Shown here: positions 32,695-42,146 of the stretch, piece by piece | Layout of the letters: every line of letters begins with the position of its first letter | Position numbering within the stretch: the first letter of the stretch is position 1 | Source of the DNA: an uncultured Eubacteriales bacterium | GTDB lineage: Bacteria > Bacillota > Clostridia > Peptostreptococcales > Anaerovoracaceae | Reading direction: 5' to 3' | Length of the DNA: 64,000 nucleotides | Assembly (NCBI GenBank): GCA_902795135.1 | Contig: CADBJW010000001.1 | Span: forward strand, 1 to 64,000 | Made by a program: the position numbers and the translations under genes | Notes under the pieces: generated by a model | Told to the model about the DNA's origin: nothing | Database searches by the model: none | Seen by the model: the letters and a program-made list of their open reading frames with translations, nothing else

Positions 32695-33537
32695 ATGGAA
32701 TATATGAAATTGAACAACGGAATCGAATGCCCGGTTATCGGCATCGGGACATTTATGCTGAGCCCGCAGGATGCGGAAAACAGCGTACGGGAAGCTCTGA
32801 AAATGGGATATCGGTTGGTTGATACGGCGAATGCCTATGTCAATGAAAGAGCCGTAGGCAGAGGAATCAAAGAGAGTGGCGTACCTAGAGAAGAGGTTTT
32901 CCTCTCTACGAAGCTATGGCCAAGCGAATATGAGAATGAGCATGCAGTAGAAGAAACCTTGGAGCGGCTGGGTGTAGATTACATCGATCTTCTGTATATC
33001 CATCAGCCGGCAGGAAACTGGATGGCAGGGTATCGCCAATTGGAAAGGGCTTACAAGGAAGGCAAGGTCAAATCCATCGGCATCTCCAACTTTGAAGGGG
33101 AATATATCGAAGAACTGAAGAACAAGTGGGAGGTCGTTCCGCAGTATATTCAGGTAGAGGCGCATCCTTATTTCACACAAAAGGAACTTCGGCAGACTCT
33201 GGATCAATATGATATTCGGCTGATGTCCTGGTATCCATTGGGACATGGTGATAAAGCCCTGATTGAAGAGCCTTTGTTTAAGAAACTGGGAGAAAAGTAT
33301 GGGAAGAGCAGCGCGCAGATCATCCTGAGATGGCATACACAGATGGGATTTACCGTGATTCCGGGCAGCAGGAACGTAAATCACATCAAGGACAATCTGG
33401 ACATTCTGGATTTTGCCCTCACAGAGGAAGAAATGGCGGAGATAGCAAAATTGGAAAGCAACGTGCGCTACTATACCCGAACCGACGAAGCACTGGCAGG
33501 ATTCGCATCCTGGAGACCGGAGTTTGAGAAAGCTTAA
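32695..33537 (+). CDS. Aldo/keto reductase
   Basis: 280 residues, an NADPH-dependent carbonyl reductase of the 2,5-diketo-gluconate reductase type. The catalytic tetrad is complete: D43, Y48 (DTANAY), K73 (STKLW) and H103 (LLYIHQP). The family stretches VKSIGISNFEG and FTVIPGSRNVNHIKDNL mark the barrel end and coenzyme site. GGAGG lies before the ATG at 32695; in-frame sequence back to 32656 overlaps the flavodoxin stop and is rejected. It is likely co-transcribed with the flavodoxin. Confidence 0.92.
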   Translation: MEYMKLNNGIECPVIGIGTFMLSPQDAENSVREALKMGYRLVDTANAYVNERAVGRGIKESGVPREEVFLSTKLWPSEYENEHAVEETLERLGVDYIDLLYIHQPAGNWMAGYRQLERAYKEGKVKSIGISNFEGEYIEELKNKWEVVPQYIQVEAHPYFTQKELRQTLDQYDIRLMSWYPLGHGDKALIEEPLFKKLGEKYGKSSAQIILRWHTQMGFTVIPGSRNVNHIKDNLDILDFALTEEEMAEIAKLESNVRYYTRTDEALAGFASWRPEFEKA

Positions 33538-33624
33538 CAGGATCCGGCACAGGATAGATTGGAATGGCTGTTGTCCGCTACAACAGGAAGAATAATAGAG
33601 AAACCGGAAGGAAGATGATTTGAG

Positions 33625-33993
33625 ATGACTGACGAAAAACAGATTCAGAATCTGTATAGAGAGTACTGGGAGGACATGATTCATAAGGATGAGAAAAAAC
33701 TGCGTAAGCTGATGGCAGAGGACTATTATTTGGAGCATATGACTGGTGTCCGGCAATCCCGGGAAGAATTTCTCGCAGGTCTTCGTGCAGGAACATTCAA
33801 CTATTATTCTGCTGAGCATGATGCTATAGCAGTAAGAGTGAATGAAAATTCAGCAGAGATGATTGGGAAGAGCCGGGTCACAGCAGCGGTATACGGCGGT
33901 GGGAAGAAAAGCTGGCGCTTGCGGGGGGATTTTATCCTCAAAAAAGAAGATGGTGTATGGAAAATGATAAGTTCCAAGGCATCGACATATTAA
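33625..33993 (+). CDS. SnoaL/NTF2-like small protein
   Basis: 122 residues with the cone-shaped NTF2-like pattern: an N-terminal helix (EKQIQNLYREYWEDMIHKD), the LRKLMAEDYYLEHMTG turn, then four strands ending SWRLRGDFILKKEDGVWKMI. Such domains hold small ligands or act as isomerases or dehydratases; no catalytic pair is certain here. GGAAGGAAG precedes the ATG. It follows the aldo/keto reductase by 87 bases and converges with an AraC gene 15 bases away. Confidence 0.75.
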   Translation: MTDEKQIQNLYREYWEDMIHKDEKKLRKLMAEDYYLEHMTGVRQSREEFLAGLRAGTFNYYSAEHDAIAVRVNENSAEMIGKSRVTAAVYGGGKKSWRLRGDFILKKEDGVWKMISSKASTY

Positions 33994-34008
33994 AGGAATG
34001 GAGGACGA

Positions 34009-34971
34009 TCATGTAGCAACGCAGTCATAAACCATGTCTGCATAAAAGCGGGCAATCAGGGAGGAAAGTTCCTGCCTGGATTCTTCCAGAGAATAAATAC
34101 AATCATCCGATACGAGCTTATTGTAGTTCCGATACCAAATGCGGTGTTGGTGCGGCGTATGTCCGTATCTTTTTTTGAATTCACGGTAAAAGAATTTCGG
34201 ATCGGAGAATCCACAGGCATAACCCACCTCCGGAACCGTCATTTCCGCATGACACAGCAACAGGTGTTCGGAGTGATAGACCCGGATTTCGTGCAGGAAA
34301 GCGCGAAAGGTCTTAAGGGACGTTGTTTTGAAAAATTGAGACAGATAGTTGTAATTCAGATGCTCCATCTGGCAGATGTCGCCCATGGTGATTCGTTCCG
34401 CGTAGTTTTCAAGCATATAGGCAATGATGTGTTCAAACCGGTCTTGCATGTCTTTGGAATAGGTGTCGTCCAGATTGATGTCGTTGAAGTACTGGAAACT
34501 ATCCCGGAGAATCTGTAACACGTTGGCAGATAGAGTAAAAATCCGGTCCTTCGGTTCCTCACCTTGCAGTACTTCCAAAAGCAACGCCCACAGAACGCGA
34601 CGAAGTTTGTCTAAAGAAGGCTTCCGGGCATGATCGATGCCATCACTGCTGCATACGTAATAGAGCAAATCGTATCCTTTACCGGCAAATAAAGGATGTG
34701 TCAGATCGAAATGAAAAGAGGCGACCAAAGCATCCGTACCTTCGTCGGTGGCCGTTACCGTATGAATGTCAAAGGTGTCCGCTTCCTTGATATCACCAGC
34801 ATGGAGCACGTGTTTTTCGTGCATGCTGTAGATTTCTATGCTGCCACGAAGGCACAGAATGATTTCCAGTTCGTTGCGATGGTAGTGGGGCATTTGACGG
34901 CGGGCACGGTAGATGCTGAGGGCAACCGGGCTATTGTCTGCAAAAGCAACGGATTGTTCTTTGGCAAGCAT
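34009..34971 (-). CDS. AraC-family regulator with cupin sensor
   Basis: 320 residues. An N-terminal cupin (about 25-90, NELEIILCLRGSIEIYSM and HAGDIKEADTFDIH) is joined to a C-terminal AraC double HTH (MGDICQMEHLNYNYLSQFFK and MTVPEVGYACGFSDPKFFYR then EFKKRYGHTPHQHR). The start at 34971 follows AAGGAGAATC. It is divergent from the class III aminotransferase across 145 bases, the most likely target, with TATAAT at 35061-35066 for the aminotransferase side. Confidence 0.9.
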   Translation of the reverse strand: MLAKEQSVAFADNSPVALSIYRARRQMPHYHRNELEIILCLRGSIEIYSMHEKHVLHAGDIKEADTFDIHTVTATDEGTDALVASFHFDLTHPLFAGKGYDLLYYVCSSDGIDHARKPSLDKLRRVLWALLLEVLQGEEPKDRIFTLSANVLQILRDSFQYFNDINLDDTYSKDMQDRFEHIIAYMLENYAERITMGDICQMEHLNYNYLSQFFKTTSLKTFRAFLHEIRVYHSEHLLLCHAEMTVPEVGYACGFSDPKFFYREFKKRYGHTPHQHRIWYRNYNKLVSDDCIYSLEESRQELSSLIARFYADMVYDCVAT

Positions 34972-35116
34972 GGTGATTCTCCTTAAAAAATGGTTTGTAT
35001 TTAAGGCAATTATATAAAAACATGTGAAATATGTCTATTTTTTTGAAGTCAGAAGGAGAATATAATAAACTTATAAGAACGTGTCGATTCGTAACACACC
35101 AAAAGGAGGATGTAAC

Positions 35117-36520
35117 ATGATTACAGATAAAAAAAGCCCTTACAGACTGGTTACCGTGGAAGAGTTAGCGCAGCTCAGAGCCAGAGAAGACAAGATTTTT
35201 AACGAAAGAACGCCGAAGAGCCGGGAAGCTTTTGAGAAAGCCCACGAAAATTTGTTGGACGGCGTACCGATGCCTTGGATGGCAGACTGGGGAACCGATC
35301 ATCCGGTCTTTTTGGAAAAAGCAAAGGACCAGAAGTGCTGGGACATTGACGGAAACGAATACATCGATTTTTGCCTGGGCGATACCGGCGCCATGTTCGG
35401 TCACTCTCCCGATGCGACGGCAAAGACCATTGCAACAAAGGCCTATGAAGGGATCACAACCATGATGCCGACGCTGGATTCTCTGGAAATCGGCAAAGAG
35501 CTCAGCAAGCGATTCGGACTTCCGACCTGGCAGGTGGCAATGACGGCAACGGAAGCAAACCGCTACGTCATCCGTAATGCCAGAACGCTGACCGGTCGTC
35601 CAAAGATTCTGGTCATGCAGGAATGTTACCACGGCAGTTTGGATGAGACCCTGCCACACATCGGAGAAGACGGCAAGCTCTGCCTGCGCTCCGAATACGA
35701 CTCCAATCCGGGACTGCCAAAAGATCAGCTGACCAGAGTGGTTGAGTTTAACGATCTGGAAGCCATGGAACGGGAACTGGCTTACGAAGACGTTGCTGCA
35801 GTGCTACTGGAACCGGTTATGACCAATTGCGGTATGGTTCTTCCGGATGAAGGGTATCTGGATGGGGTCCGGGCCCTTTGCGATAAATACGGTTCTTACA
35901 TGATTATCGATGAAACCCATACGCTTTCGGAAGGCTATGGCGGATACACGAGAGCCCACGGCCTGAAACCGGACTTTGTGACACTTGGCAAATCCATTGC
36001 CGGCGGTGTGCCAATTTCCGTTTACGGATTCACGAAGGAAATCACAGACAAAATCGGTGAAATGTATGGGGACGGCGGCGTGTCCGACCCAATGGGAATC
36101 GGCGGAACGTTAGCTGCGAACCAGTTCGCCATAGCTTGTATGAGAACGCAGCTAGCAGAAGTCGCTACGGAAGAAGCCTTTGAGAGAATGTTTGCCGGTC
36201 TGGACCGGCTGGCCAATGGCCTGGAAGCGGTTCTTAAGAAGTACAACGTACCGTGGAGCCTTACCCGCTCCGGAGCCAGATGTGAGCTTCAGTTTATGCC
36301 GAAAATGCCGGTCAACGGAACCGACGCGAAGAATAACTTTGACTGGGATCTCATGTACTACACCCATCTCTATCTGCACAACCGAGGCATCATCATTACA
36401 CCGTTCCACAATATGATGCTGATATCACCGGTTACGACCGATGAGGATATTGACAGACTGGTCAAAGGATGGGATGATTGTATTGCAGAGTTGGTTGAAA
36501 TCGGAACATACAATAGATAG
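35117..36520 (+). CDS. Class III pyridoxal-phosphate aminotransferase / aminomutase
   Basis: 467 residues of fold-type I. The PLP lysine is K292 in LGKSIAGGVP, preceded by the IIDETHTLSEGYGGYTR cofactor-binding Asp region; CYHGSLDE and GDTGAMFGHSP are further marks. It resembles glutamate-1-semialdehyde aminomutase-like and omega-amino-acid transaminases, but no tetrapyrrole genes are nearby. AAAGGAGGATG precedes the ATG at 35117. Probably induced through the divergent AraC protein. The amino donor cannot be assigned from sequence. Confidence 0.88.
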   Translation: MITDKKSPYRLVTVEELAQLRAREDKIFNERTPKSREAFEKAHENLLDGVPMPWMADWGTDHPVFLEKAKDQKCWDIDGNEYIDFCLGDTGAMFGHSPDATAKTIATKAYEGITTMMPTLDSLEIGKELSKRFGLPTWQVAMTATEANRYVIRNARTLTGRPKILVMQECYHGSLDETLPHIGEDGKLCLRSEYDSNPGLPKDQLTRVVEFNDLEAMERELAYEDVAAVLLEPVMTNCGMVLPDEGYLDGVRALCDKYGSYMIIDETHTLSEGYGGYTRAHGLKPDFVTLGKSIAGGVPISVYGFTKEITDKIGEMYGDGGVSDPMGIGGTLAANQFAIACMRTQLAEVATEEAFERMFAGLDRLANGLEAVLKKYNVPWSLTRSGARCELQFMPKMPVNGTDAKNNFDWDLMYYTHLYLHNRGIIITPFHNMMLISPVTTDEDIDRLVKGWDDCIAELVEIGTYNR

Positions 36521-36540
36521 TTAAAAACACATTGGATACT

Positions 36541-36972
36541 ATGACGCAATTCCATTTAGAAAAATACCTGGATGCACAGAACGCGTCCTACGGCGGTTAT
36601 GAACAGGCATTGGCAGAGATTCGGCGGGGAAGGAAAGTCAGTCACTGGATCTGGTACATTTTCCCGCAGATCAAAGGCCTTGGCCGCAGCAGTACGGCGC
36701 AGTATTATGCGCTGGAAAGTTTGGAAGAGGCGAAGCAGTACCTGCAGAACCAGCTTTTGCGCGACCGGTTGATCGAGATTTCCGAAGCGCTTTTGGAGCA
36801 GGACGGGAGCATCGAGAGTATTGTCGGATTTGTGGATGCCATGAAGGTTCGCTCCTCCATGACGCTGTTTCAGGCAGCCGATCCGAATATTAAGGTATTC
36901 GGAAAAGTTCTGGATAAATTTTACGACGGCCGGGCGGATGAGATGACGTTACAGATTCTGCAAAAGCAGTGA
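36541..36972 (+). CDS. DUF1810-family protein
   Basis: 143 residues. The family signature is plain: ALAEIRRGRKVSHWIWYIFP then QIKGLGRSSTAQYYAL, and near the end MKVRSSMTLFQAADPN. DUF1810 proteins are small helical cytosolic proteins often called calpastatin-like; their role is unknown. The ATG at 36541 has no clear SD, and a TTG three codons upstream is possible. It overlaps nothing and sits 14 bases before the FMN reductase gene, within an apparent co-directional run. Confidence 0.85.
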   Translation: MTQFHLEKYLDAQNASYGGYEQALAEIRRGRKVSHWIWYIFPQIKGLGRSSTAQYYALESLEEAKQYLQNQLLRDRLIEISEALLEQDGSIESIVGFVDAMKVRSSMTLFQAADPNIKVFGKVLDKFYDGRADEMTLQILQKQ

Positions 36973-36986
36973 ACGGAGGACAAATC

Positions 36987-37613
36987 ATGAGTAAGGTTCT
37001 TTTATTAAACGGCAGCGCCCACCAGCATGGATGTACAGCGACCGCTTTGGATGAGATGATTCGGGTTTTTGAAGGGGAAGGCGTTGAGACGGAGCTGATC
37101 CAGGTCGGATCCCAGCCAATCCGCGGATGCATTTCCTGCAACAAATGCGTGGAGCTGGGCAGGTGCGTATTTGATGACCTTGTCAATCAGGTGGCACCGA
37201 AGCTGGAACAAGCAGACGGATTGGTCGTAGGAAGTCCAGTCTATTACGGATCTCCAAACGGCAACATTCTGTCCCTTATGGACCGGCTGTTTTACAGCAC
37301 GCCGTTTTCAAAGCACATGAAGGTTGGAGCAGCAGTTGTCAGTTGCCGCAGAGGCGGCAATACAGCGAGCTTTGATGTGCTGAATAAGTATTTCACCATC
37401 AGCAGCATGCCGGTGGCCTCATCCACCTATTGGAATCAGGTGCATGGCTTTACGGCTGAAGATGTGAAAAAGGATCTGGAAGGTCTGCAGACCATGAGAA
37501 ATCTGGCCCGGAGCATGAGTTTCATGATCAAGGCTTTTGCAGACGCAAAAGGAAAGTATGGGTATCCACAGCTGGAGAGCAGTGTCTTTACCAGCTTCCC
37601 GGATGGGAAATAA
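36987..37613 (+). CDS. NADPH-dependent FMN reductase / iron-sulfur flavoprotein-like
   Basis: 208 residues with a flavodoxin-like fold: the FMN phosphate loop LLNGSAHQHGCTATAL at the start, then GSPVYYGSPNGNILSLMDRL. Residues near 46-58 carry CISCNKCVELGRC, a Cys cluster that in iron-sulfur flavoproteins binds a 4Fe-4S centre. It probably reduces small quinones, chromate or similar acceptors. GGAGG precedes the ATG at 36987; a GTG at 36969 overlaps the DUF1810 stop and lies upstream of the SD, so it is rejected. Confidence 0.87.
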   Translation: MSKVLLLNGSAHQHGCTATALDEMIRVFEGEGVETELIQVGSQPIRGCISCNKCVELGRCVFDDLVNQVAPKLEQADGLVVGSPVYYGSPNGNILSLMDRLFYSTPFSKHMKVGAAVVSCRRGGNTASFDVLNKYFTISSMPVASSTYWNQVHGFTAEDVKKDLEGLQTMRNLARSMSFMIKAFADAKGKYGYPQLESSVFTSFPDGK

Positions 37614-37631
37614 TCGCCTGAGGTACGGATT

Positions 37632-39068
37632 ATGGCAAAGGGATCGAATCAAAAGCTAAAGATGCTGTATCTGACGAAAATCTTTATGGAAGAGACCGAC
37701 GAGCAGCATCCACTGACCATGCCGCAGCTGATCGAGAAGCTAAAATCCTATGGCGTGAATGCGGACCGTAAGACCATCTACATGGATCTGGAGGAACTCC
37801 GGCATTTCGGTTTGGATATCATCAGCGAGCAGGAAGGCCGCAAATGGAACTACTATTTGGGCGCCCGGGATTTTGAATTGCCCGAGCTGAAGCTTTTGGT
37901 GGATTCCGTACAATCGGCCAAGTTCATGACGGACAAAAAGTCCCAGGCACTGATTCACAAGATCGAGTCGCTGGCCAGCAAGCACGATGCGAAGAAACTG
38001 CAAAGGCAGGTGTTTATCACAGGTCGCGTCAAGACATTGAACGAAGGCATCTATTATAACGTGGACCGGCTCCATGAGGCCATTGCCTCAGATAGCCAGA
38101 TTCGGTTCAAATATTATCAGTGGAACGTGAACAAGGAGATGGAACTGCGCCGAGACGGGCAGTGGTATCAGAACAGCCCATGGGGATTGATGTGGGATGA
38201 CGAGAATTATTATCTGGTCGCCTACAGCTCTGAAGACGGCAAGATCCGTCACTATCGCGTAGATAAAATGTTAGACATTTCCCTGCTGGATGAACGCCGT
38301 GAGGGCAGGGAGGAGTTTAAGAAATTCAACTTACCTCATTATACCCGAAGTCTTTTTGGAATGTTCGGCGGCGAGGAACGAAAGGTCATGATCGAGGCGC
38401 GAAACGATCTGGTCGGCGTCATGATCGACCGCTTCGGCAAAGACATCATCATCGTGCCGACAGATCCGGACCATTTCCAGATTACCGTAAATGTTGCCGT
38501 GAGCAAGCAGTTTCTTGGCTGGATCATAGCCCTTGGCGAAGGTGTGCGAATCCTTGGCCCGGACGATGTGGTCGAGCAGATGCGCGATGAAGCCAGACGG
38601 CTGGCGGAGCAGTATTTGTATCGGAAGGTGAAGAATCCAAAGGTCGTCAGAGCGGAGACAGCGGCCCAATATGCGGCAGCGTTTTATGTCCGGATCCAGA
38701 CCATGGCCGAGAAATATCATATTCCGGTCGAAATGGAACTGGATGAACATGACACCGATGACGCGAAGCACATTGTGATTTTCGATGATGTTCTGCCCGT
38801 TGCGACAGGAAGGCTGTTTCCCATTGGTGACGATACAATGCAGTTTGGACGGATTGTAGTCCTTCCGCAATACCGACATCAAGGACTGGGCAGTCTGGTT
38901 GTACGGGAGGCAGAGGCCTGGGCAAAAGAATTGGGATACAAAAAAGCAGTTCTCCAAAGCCGGGACAACAAAGTCGATTTTTATGAGAAACTGGGGTATC
39001 AGGGAGATCGGGAAAAACTGATTTACGAGGAGCCTTTTACCTGTGTTCACATGGAAAAGCTGCTATAA
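37632..39068 (+). CDS. WYL-domain regulator fused to a GNAT acetyltransferase
   Basis: 478 residues. Residues 1-70 form a winged helix (VNADRKTIYMDLEELRHFGL), about 130-225 a WYL ligand-binding domain (WGLMWDDENYYLVAYSSEDG), and up to about 335 the WCX extension. From about 340 to the end comes a complete GNAT domain with acetyl-CoA loop IVVLPQYRHQGLGSLVVREA and LQSRDNKVDFYEKLGYQ. There is no stop or frame change at the joint, so the fusion is real in this sequence. WYL proteins respond to nucleotides or nucleic-acid ends; the GNAT part may modify a protein, an antibiotic or the regulator itself. A convergent Nudix gene overlaps the last 32 bases. Confidence 0.88.
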   Translation: MAKGSNQKLKMLYLTKIFMEETDEQHPLTMPQLIEKLKSYGVNADRKTIYMDLEELRHFGLDIISEQEGRKWNYYLGARDFELPELKLLVDSVQSAKFMTDKKSQALIHKIESLASKHDAKKLQRQVFITGRVKTLNEGIYYNVDRLHEAIASDSQIRFKYYQWNVNKEMELRRDGQWYQNSPWGLMWDDENYYLVAYSSEDGKIRHYRVDKMLDISLLDERREGREEFKKFNLPHYTRSLFGMFGGEERKVMIEARNDLVGVMIDRFGKDIIIVPTDPDHFQITVNVAVSKQFLGWIIALGEGVRILGPDDVVEQMRDEARRLAEQYLYRKVKNPKVVRAETAAQYAAAFYVRIQTMAEKYHIPVEMELDEHDTDDAKHIVIFDDVLPVATGRLFPIGDDTMQFGRIVVLPQYRHQGLGSLVVREAEAWAKELGYKKAVLQSRDNKVDFYEKLGYQGDREKLIYEEPFTCVHMEKLL

Positions 39069-39435
39069 GGTCAATCAGGCCCAGATCGGCCGGAAGCCAT
39101 CCAACAGAATGCAGTTCTTCCGGCGCAAGCCATTTGGCAGCTTCGTGTTCCAGGAGAACCACGTGCTCGGAAGTCAGTTCGCATAAAAAGCAATGCATCG
39201 TCAGATGGAAATTAGGATAATCGTATTCCACCGTATCAACGAGCTCGCCGACGGTAATATCCGCGTCGAGCTCTTCTTTTATTTCCCGGACCAAAGCCTC
39301 CTGAGGCGTTTCACCCGGTTCCATTTTCCCGCCCGGAAACTCCCAGCCACCCTGGAATTCTCCATAGCCCCGCTGAGTCGCGAAATACTTGCCGTCTTTT
39401 TTGATGATTGCCGCTACTACTTCGATCCGTTTCAT
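39037..39435 (-). CDS. MutT-like Nudix hydrolase
   Basis: 132 residues. The Nudix box is GGKMEPGETPQEALVREIKE followed by ELDADI; all the acidic metal ligands are present. The N-terminal part (VVAAIIKKDGKYFATQRG) and FQGGWEFPGGK are typical of MutT/8-oxo-dGTP pyrophosphatases, which sanitise oxidised nucleotides. AAGGAG precedes the minus strand ATG at 39435; an upstream extension to 39468 has no SD. It converges on and overlaps the WYL-GNAT gene by 32 bases. Confidence 0.9.
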   Translation of the reverse strand: MKRIEVVAAIIKKDGKYFATQRGYGEFQGGWEFPGGKMEPGETPQEALVREIKEELDADITVGELVDTVEYDYPNFHLTMHCFLCELTSEHVVLLEHEAAKWLAPEELHSVGWLPADLGLIDLIAAFPCEHR

Positions 39436-39543
39436 TGATTTGACTCCTTCCGTGAGATCATTATACATGAAATATATTGCTTTTGCATGGGTTACGGATT
39501 AGTATTTAAATGAGTGAAGAACGGATAGAGAGAAAGGACTGAC

Positions 39544-40071
39544 ATGATCAATTATTCATTGGAACGGTTTGAAGCCGAAACGGATATCGAACATTACGTT
39601 GAGCATTATGTTGACATCGAAGCATTTCTGAAATGCTGCAAAACCTGCCCAAGTTTCGGAGCAGTCTGGTCCTGTCCGCCTTTTGACTTTCACCCGATGA
39701 GCATCTGGCAGGCTCACGAGCGAATCCGGATTGCCGGATACCGGTTGACCTTTGACGAGGACCGGACCGAAGAGGGCATGAACGAGGCCCTTCGGGAAGT
39801 CAAGCAAAAGCTCTCGGAAGAACTGTATGAAATGGAACAGGAAATTCCGGGGAGCCTGTCCCTGTCTGCCGGAACTTGTCAGGTCTGTGACCGGTGCACG
39901 AAACCGGAGGGCAAACCTTGCAGATTTCCGGAGAAAATGCGCCATTCCATCGAATCTCTTGGAGGCAACGTGGGAAAAACCATCTCCGAGCTTTGCGGAA
40001 TCGAAATCGAATGGATCGAAGAAGGGAAACTTCCAGAGCACTACGTGCTAGTGAGTGCTTTGTTGATATAG
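39544..40071 (+). CDS. DUF2284 predicted metal-binding protein
   Basis: 175 residues. Cys-rich: C31, C32, C35 and C44 in FLKCCKTCPSFGAVWSCPPF, then CQVCDRCTKPEGKPCRFPEK near residues 114-133. This spacing defines DUF2284, thought to bind an iron-sulfur cluster or other metal; the reaction is unknown. GAGAGAAAGGA precedes the ATG. It stands alone 43 bases before the ADP-ribosylglycohydrolase gene, and whether it belongs to that operon is open. Confidence 0.87.
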   Translation: MINYSLERFEAETDIEHYVEHYVDIEAFLKCCKTCPSFGAVWSCPPFDFHPMSIWQAHERIRIAGYRLTFDEDRTEEGMNEALREVKQKLSEELYEMEQEIPGSLSLSAGTCQVCDRCTKPEGKPCRFPEKMRHSIESLGGNVGKTISELCGIEIEWIEEGKLPEHYVLVSALLI

Positions 40072-40114
40072 CATTGTTTTAGAAAAATGGGATCGCTGAT
40101 AGGAGGTTCGTGAA

Positions 40115-40933
40115 ATGAGTTCGGATAAGAATCAACTTTTAGGCGCAATCATAGGGGATGTTGTGGGAAGCCCTTATGAGCATCACAATATTAAATCCAA
40201 GGAGTTCAAGCTGTTCTCCCGTAGATCCAGCTGTACGGACGACACGGTCATGACCATTGCGGTGGCAGAGGCATTGATGGAGGCGGAAAAGCAGGGAGCA
40301 CTGGACCGTGAAGAAACAGTAAAAGAATTGGTCGACGCGTCCATGCACAAATGGGGATACCGATATCCTTACGCCGGTTACGGCGGGACCTTCGTTGCCT
40401 GGCTGGATCATGAGATTGAAGGCCCATACAACAGCTGGGGCAACGGGTCTGCCATGCGTGTTTCACCGGCCGGGTGGATCGCAGAGGATATGGAACGGGT
40501 CAGAGCCATCGCCCGCTGGACAGCGGAAGTGACCCATAACCATCCCGAAGGAGTCAAGGGAGCAGAATCCGTCGCTGCCGCGATCCTCATGGCGCGCCAG
40601 GGAGCATCCAAAGAAGAAATCAAAGACTACATCGTTTCGGAGTTTGGATATAACTTAGACAGAACCTGCGATGAAATACGTCCAGACTACCGGTTTGACG
40701 TTTCCTGTCAGGGCAGCGTGCCGGAATCGATCATCGCCTTTTTGGAGGGAGAGGATTTTGAGGATACGATCCGGAATGCCATCTCTCTGGGCGGCGACAG
40801 CGACACCATTGCGGCCATCGCCGGCTCTATAGCCGGAGCATTCTTTGAAATCCCTGAGGAAATCGTAAATAAATGTCTGGATCGGGTTCCGGCAGAAATG
40901 AAGGACGTTCTTTCAGACTGGTATAACAGATAG
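40115..40933 (+). CDS. ADP-ribosylglycohydrolase (DraG/ARH family)
   Basis: 272 residues, all-helical. Metal-binding and catalytic marks are intact: GAIIGDVVGSPYEHHN, then T41-D42-D43-T44 (SCTDDTVM), the W/G-rich YNSWGNGSAMRVSPAGW, and G226-GDSDT (binuclear metal site) near the end. These enzymes remove ADP-ribose from proteins, and some from nucleic acids. AGGAGGTTCG precedes the ATG. Two WYL regulator genes follow at 4 bases and by overlap, and then the TROVE-like and RtcB genes, so reversal of ADP-ribosylation on RNA or RNA-binding proteins is an attractive inference. Confidence 0.92.
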   Translation: MSSDKNQLLGAIIGDVVGSPYEHHNIKSKEFKLFSRRSSCTDDTVMTIAVAEALMEAEKQGALDREETVKELVDASMHKWGYRYPYAGYGGTFVAWLDHEIEGPYNSWGNGSAMRVSPAGWIAEDMERVRAIARWTAEVTHNHPEGVKGAESVAAAILMARQGASKEEIKDYIVSEFGYNLDRTCDEIRPDYRFDVSCQGSVPESIIAFLEGEDFEDTIRNAISLGGDSDTIAAIAGSIAGAFFEIPEEIVNKCLDRVPAEMKDVLSDWYNR

Positions 40934-40937
40934 CACT

Positions 40938-42146
40938 ATGGCATACAGCGAATTAATCAAAGACTTTAACCGAATCAGAGATTACATGCGCCAGTTCTAC
41001 GTTTATGGGTTCAAGACCCGGGACGAGTACGATGCGAAAAGCGCCCGCAGCTATGACAACGAACGCAGACGCATCGAAAGCTGGCTTGACGCATACATGT
41101 CCTTCCGGCAGGAACCCTCCGGAAGGGTCTCTTTTATTTCCATCGACAGCACGGAAGTGCCGGCCAATCCGCTGTACAACGCCTTTAAGGCCAAAAGCTT
41201 TACGGCCAATGATATCGTCCTGAACTTTTGCATTCTGGACATCCTGCAGCCGGGAGAGCGAATGGGTGTTTCAGAAATTACGGAGACCATTGACGAAGAG
41301 TACATGTCCTTCTTCGAAAACCCAAAGGTGCTGGACGAAGCGACGGTTCGAAACAAACTGAACGAATATGTGAAGCTGGGCATCCTGATCAGCGAAAAGG
41401 AAGGACGAAAGCTTCTTTACCGGCGGTCCGAAGATAGCGTTGACCTGGAACAGTGGAAAGAGGCGCTTTCCTTCTTTTCGGAAATCGACCCGGTCGGCGT
41501 CATCGGTTCGTTTTTACTGGATAAAATGCGGGAGCATCCCGGCTATTTCAGCTTTAAGCACCACTATATCCTGCATGCTCTCGAAAGCGATATTATCTGC
41601 ACGCTGCTCGATGCCATTACCGACGACTGCATGATCAATGACAAAATCATCCCCTATCAGATTTGCCTGAGTACCGAAAATGGACGGGGCTATCTGTTGG
41701 GACGTGATATGGAGGCCGGGCGCTTCCAAATGTATCGTCTGGACAAGCTCCAAACCGTCAAAAAAGGAGCCTTTGCACCGCAAAAGGCAGAATTCACAGA
41801 AGCAGCAAAAGCCTTTACCCGCTACCTTTGGAATGTGGCGAGGGGACCGAAAATAGAACATCTGGAAATGACACTGCACATTGAACCGTGGGAGAACCAT
41901 ATTTTGCAAAGGCTCAAGAGAGAAGGAAAACACGGCGTGATCGAGCAGGTGGGAGAAAACCGCTATCGGTATTCCATCGACGTCTGTTCCGCTGCGGAAA
42001 TGCGGCCATGGCTGCGTACCTTTATCGGACGCATCGAGGAACTGTCCTGCAGCAACCCGGAAGTGACCAAGGTCTTCTATGAGGATCTGGATCAATTGTA
42101 TGAGATGTACGAGGAGAGAGGAGGTGACGGCAATGCTGTTTCATGA
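40938..42146 (+). CDS. WYL-domain transcriptional regulator (first of a pair)
   Basis: 402 residues. An N-terminal region of about 90 residues is followed by a winged helix (TVRNKLNEYVKLGILISEKE then GRKLLYRR) and, from about 215, a WYL-like sensor (IPYQICLSTENGRGYLLGRD then MEAGRFQMYRLDKLQTV) and C-terminal extension. It begins 4 bases after the ADP-ribosylglycohydrolase stop. The next WYL gene overlaps by 14 bases, so the two likely form a heteromeric sensor. WYL regulators accompany DNA- and RNA-damage operons, and some bind nucleotides or single-stranded nucleic acid. Confidence 0.82.
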   Translation: MAYSELIKDFNRIRDYMRQFYVYGFKTRDEYDAKSARSYDNERRRIESWLDAYMSFRQEPSGRVSFISIDSTEVPANPLYNAFKAKSFTANDIVLNFCILDILQPGERMGVSEITETIDEEYMSFFENPKVLDEATVRNKLNEYVKLGILISEKEGRKLLYRRSEDSVDLEQWKEALSFFSEIDPVGVIGSFLLDKMREHPGYFSFKHHYILHALESDIICTLLDAITDDCMINDKIIPYQICLSTENGRGYLLGRDMEAGRFQMYRLDKLQTVKKGAFAPQKAEFTEAAKAFTRYLWNVARGPKIEHLEMTLHIEPWENHILQRLKREGKHGVIEQVGENRYRYSIDVCSAAEMRPWLRTFIGRIEELSCSNPEVTKVFYEDLDQLYEMYEERGGDGNAVS

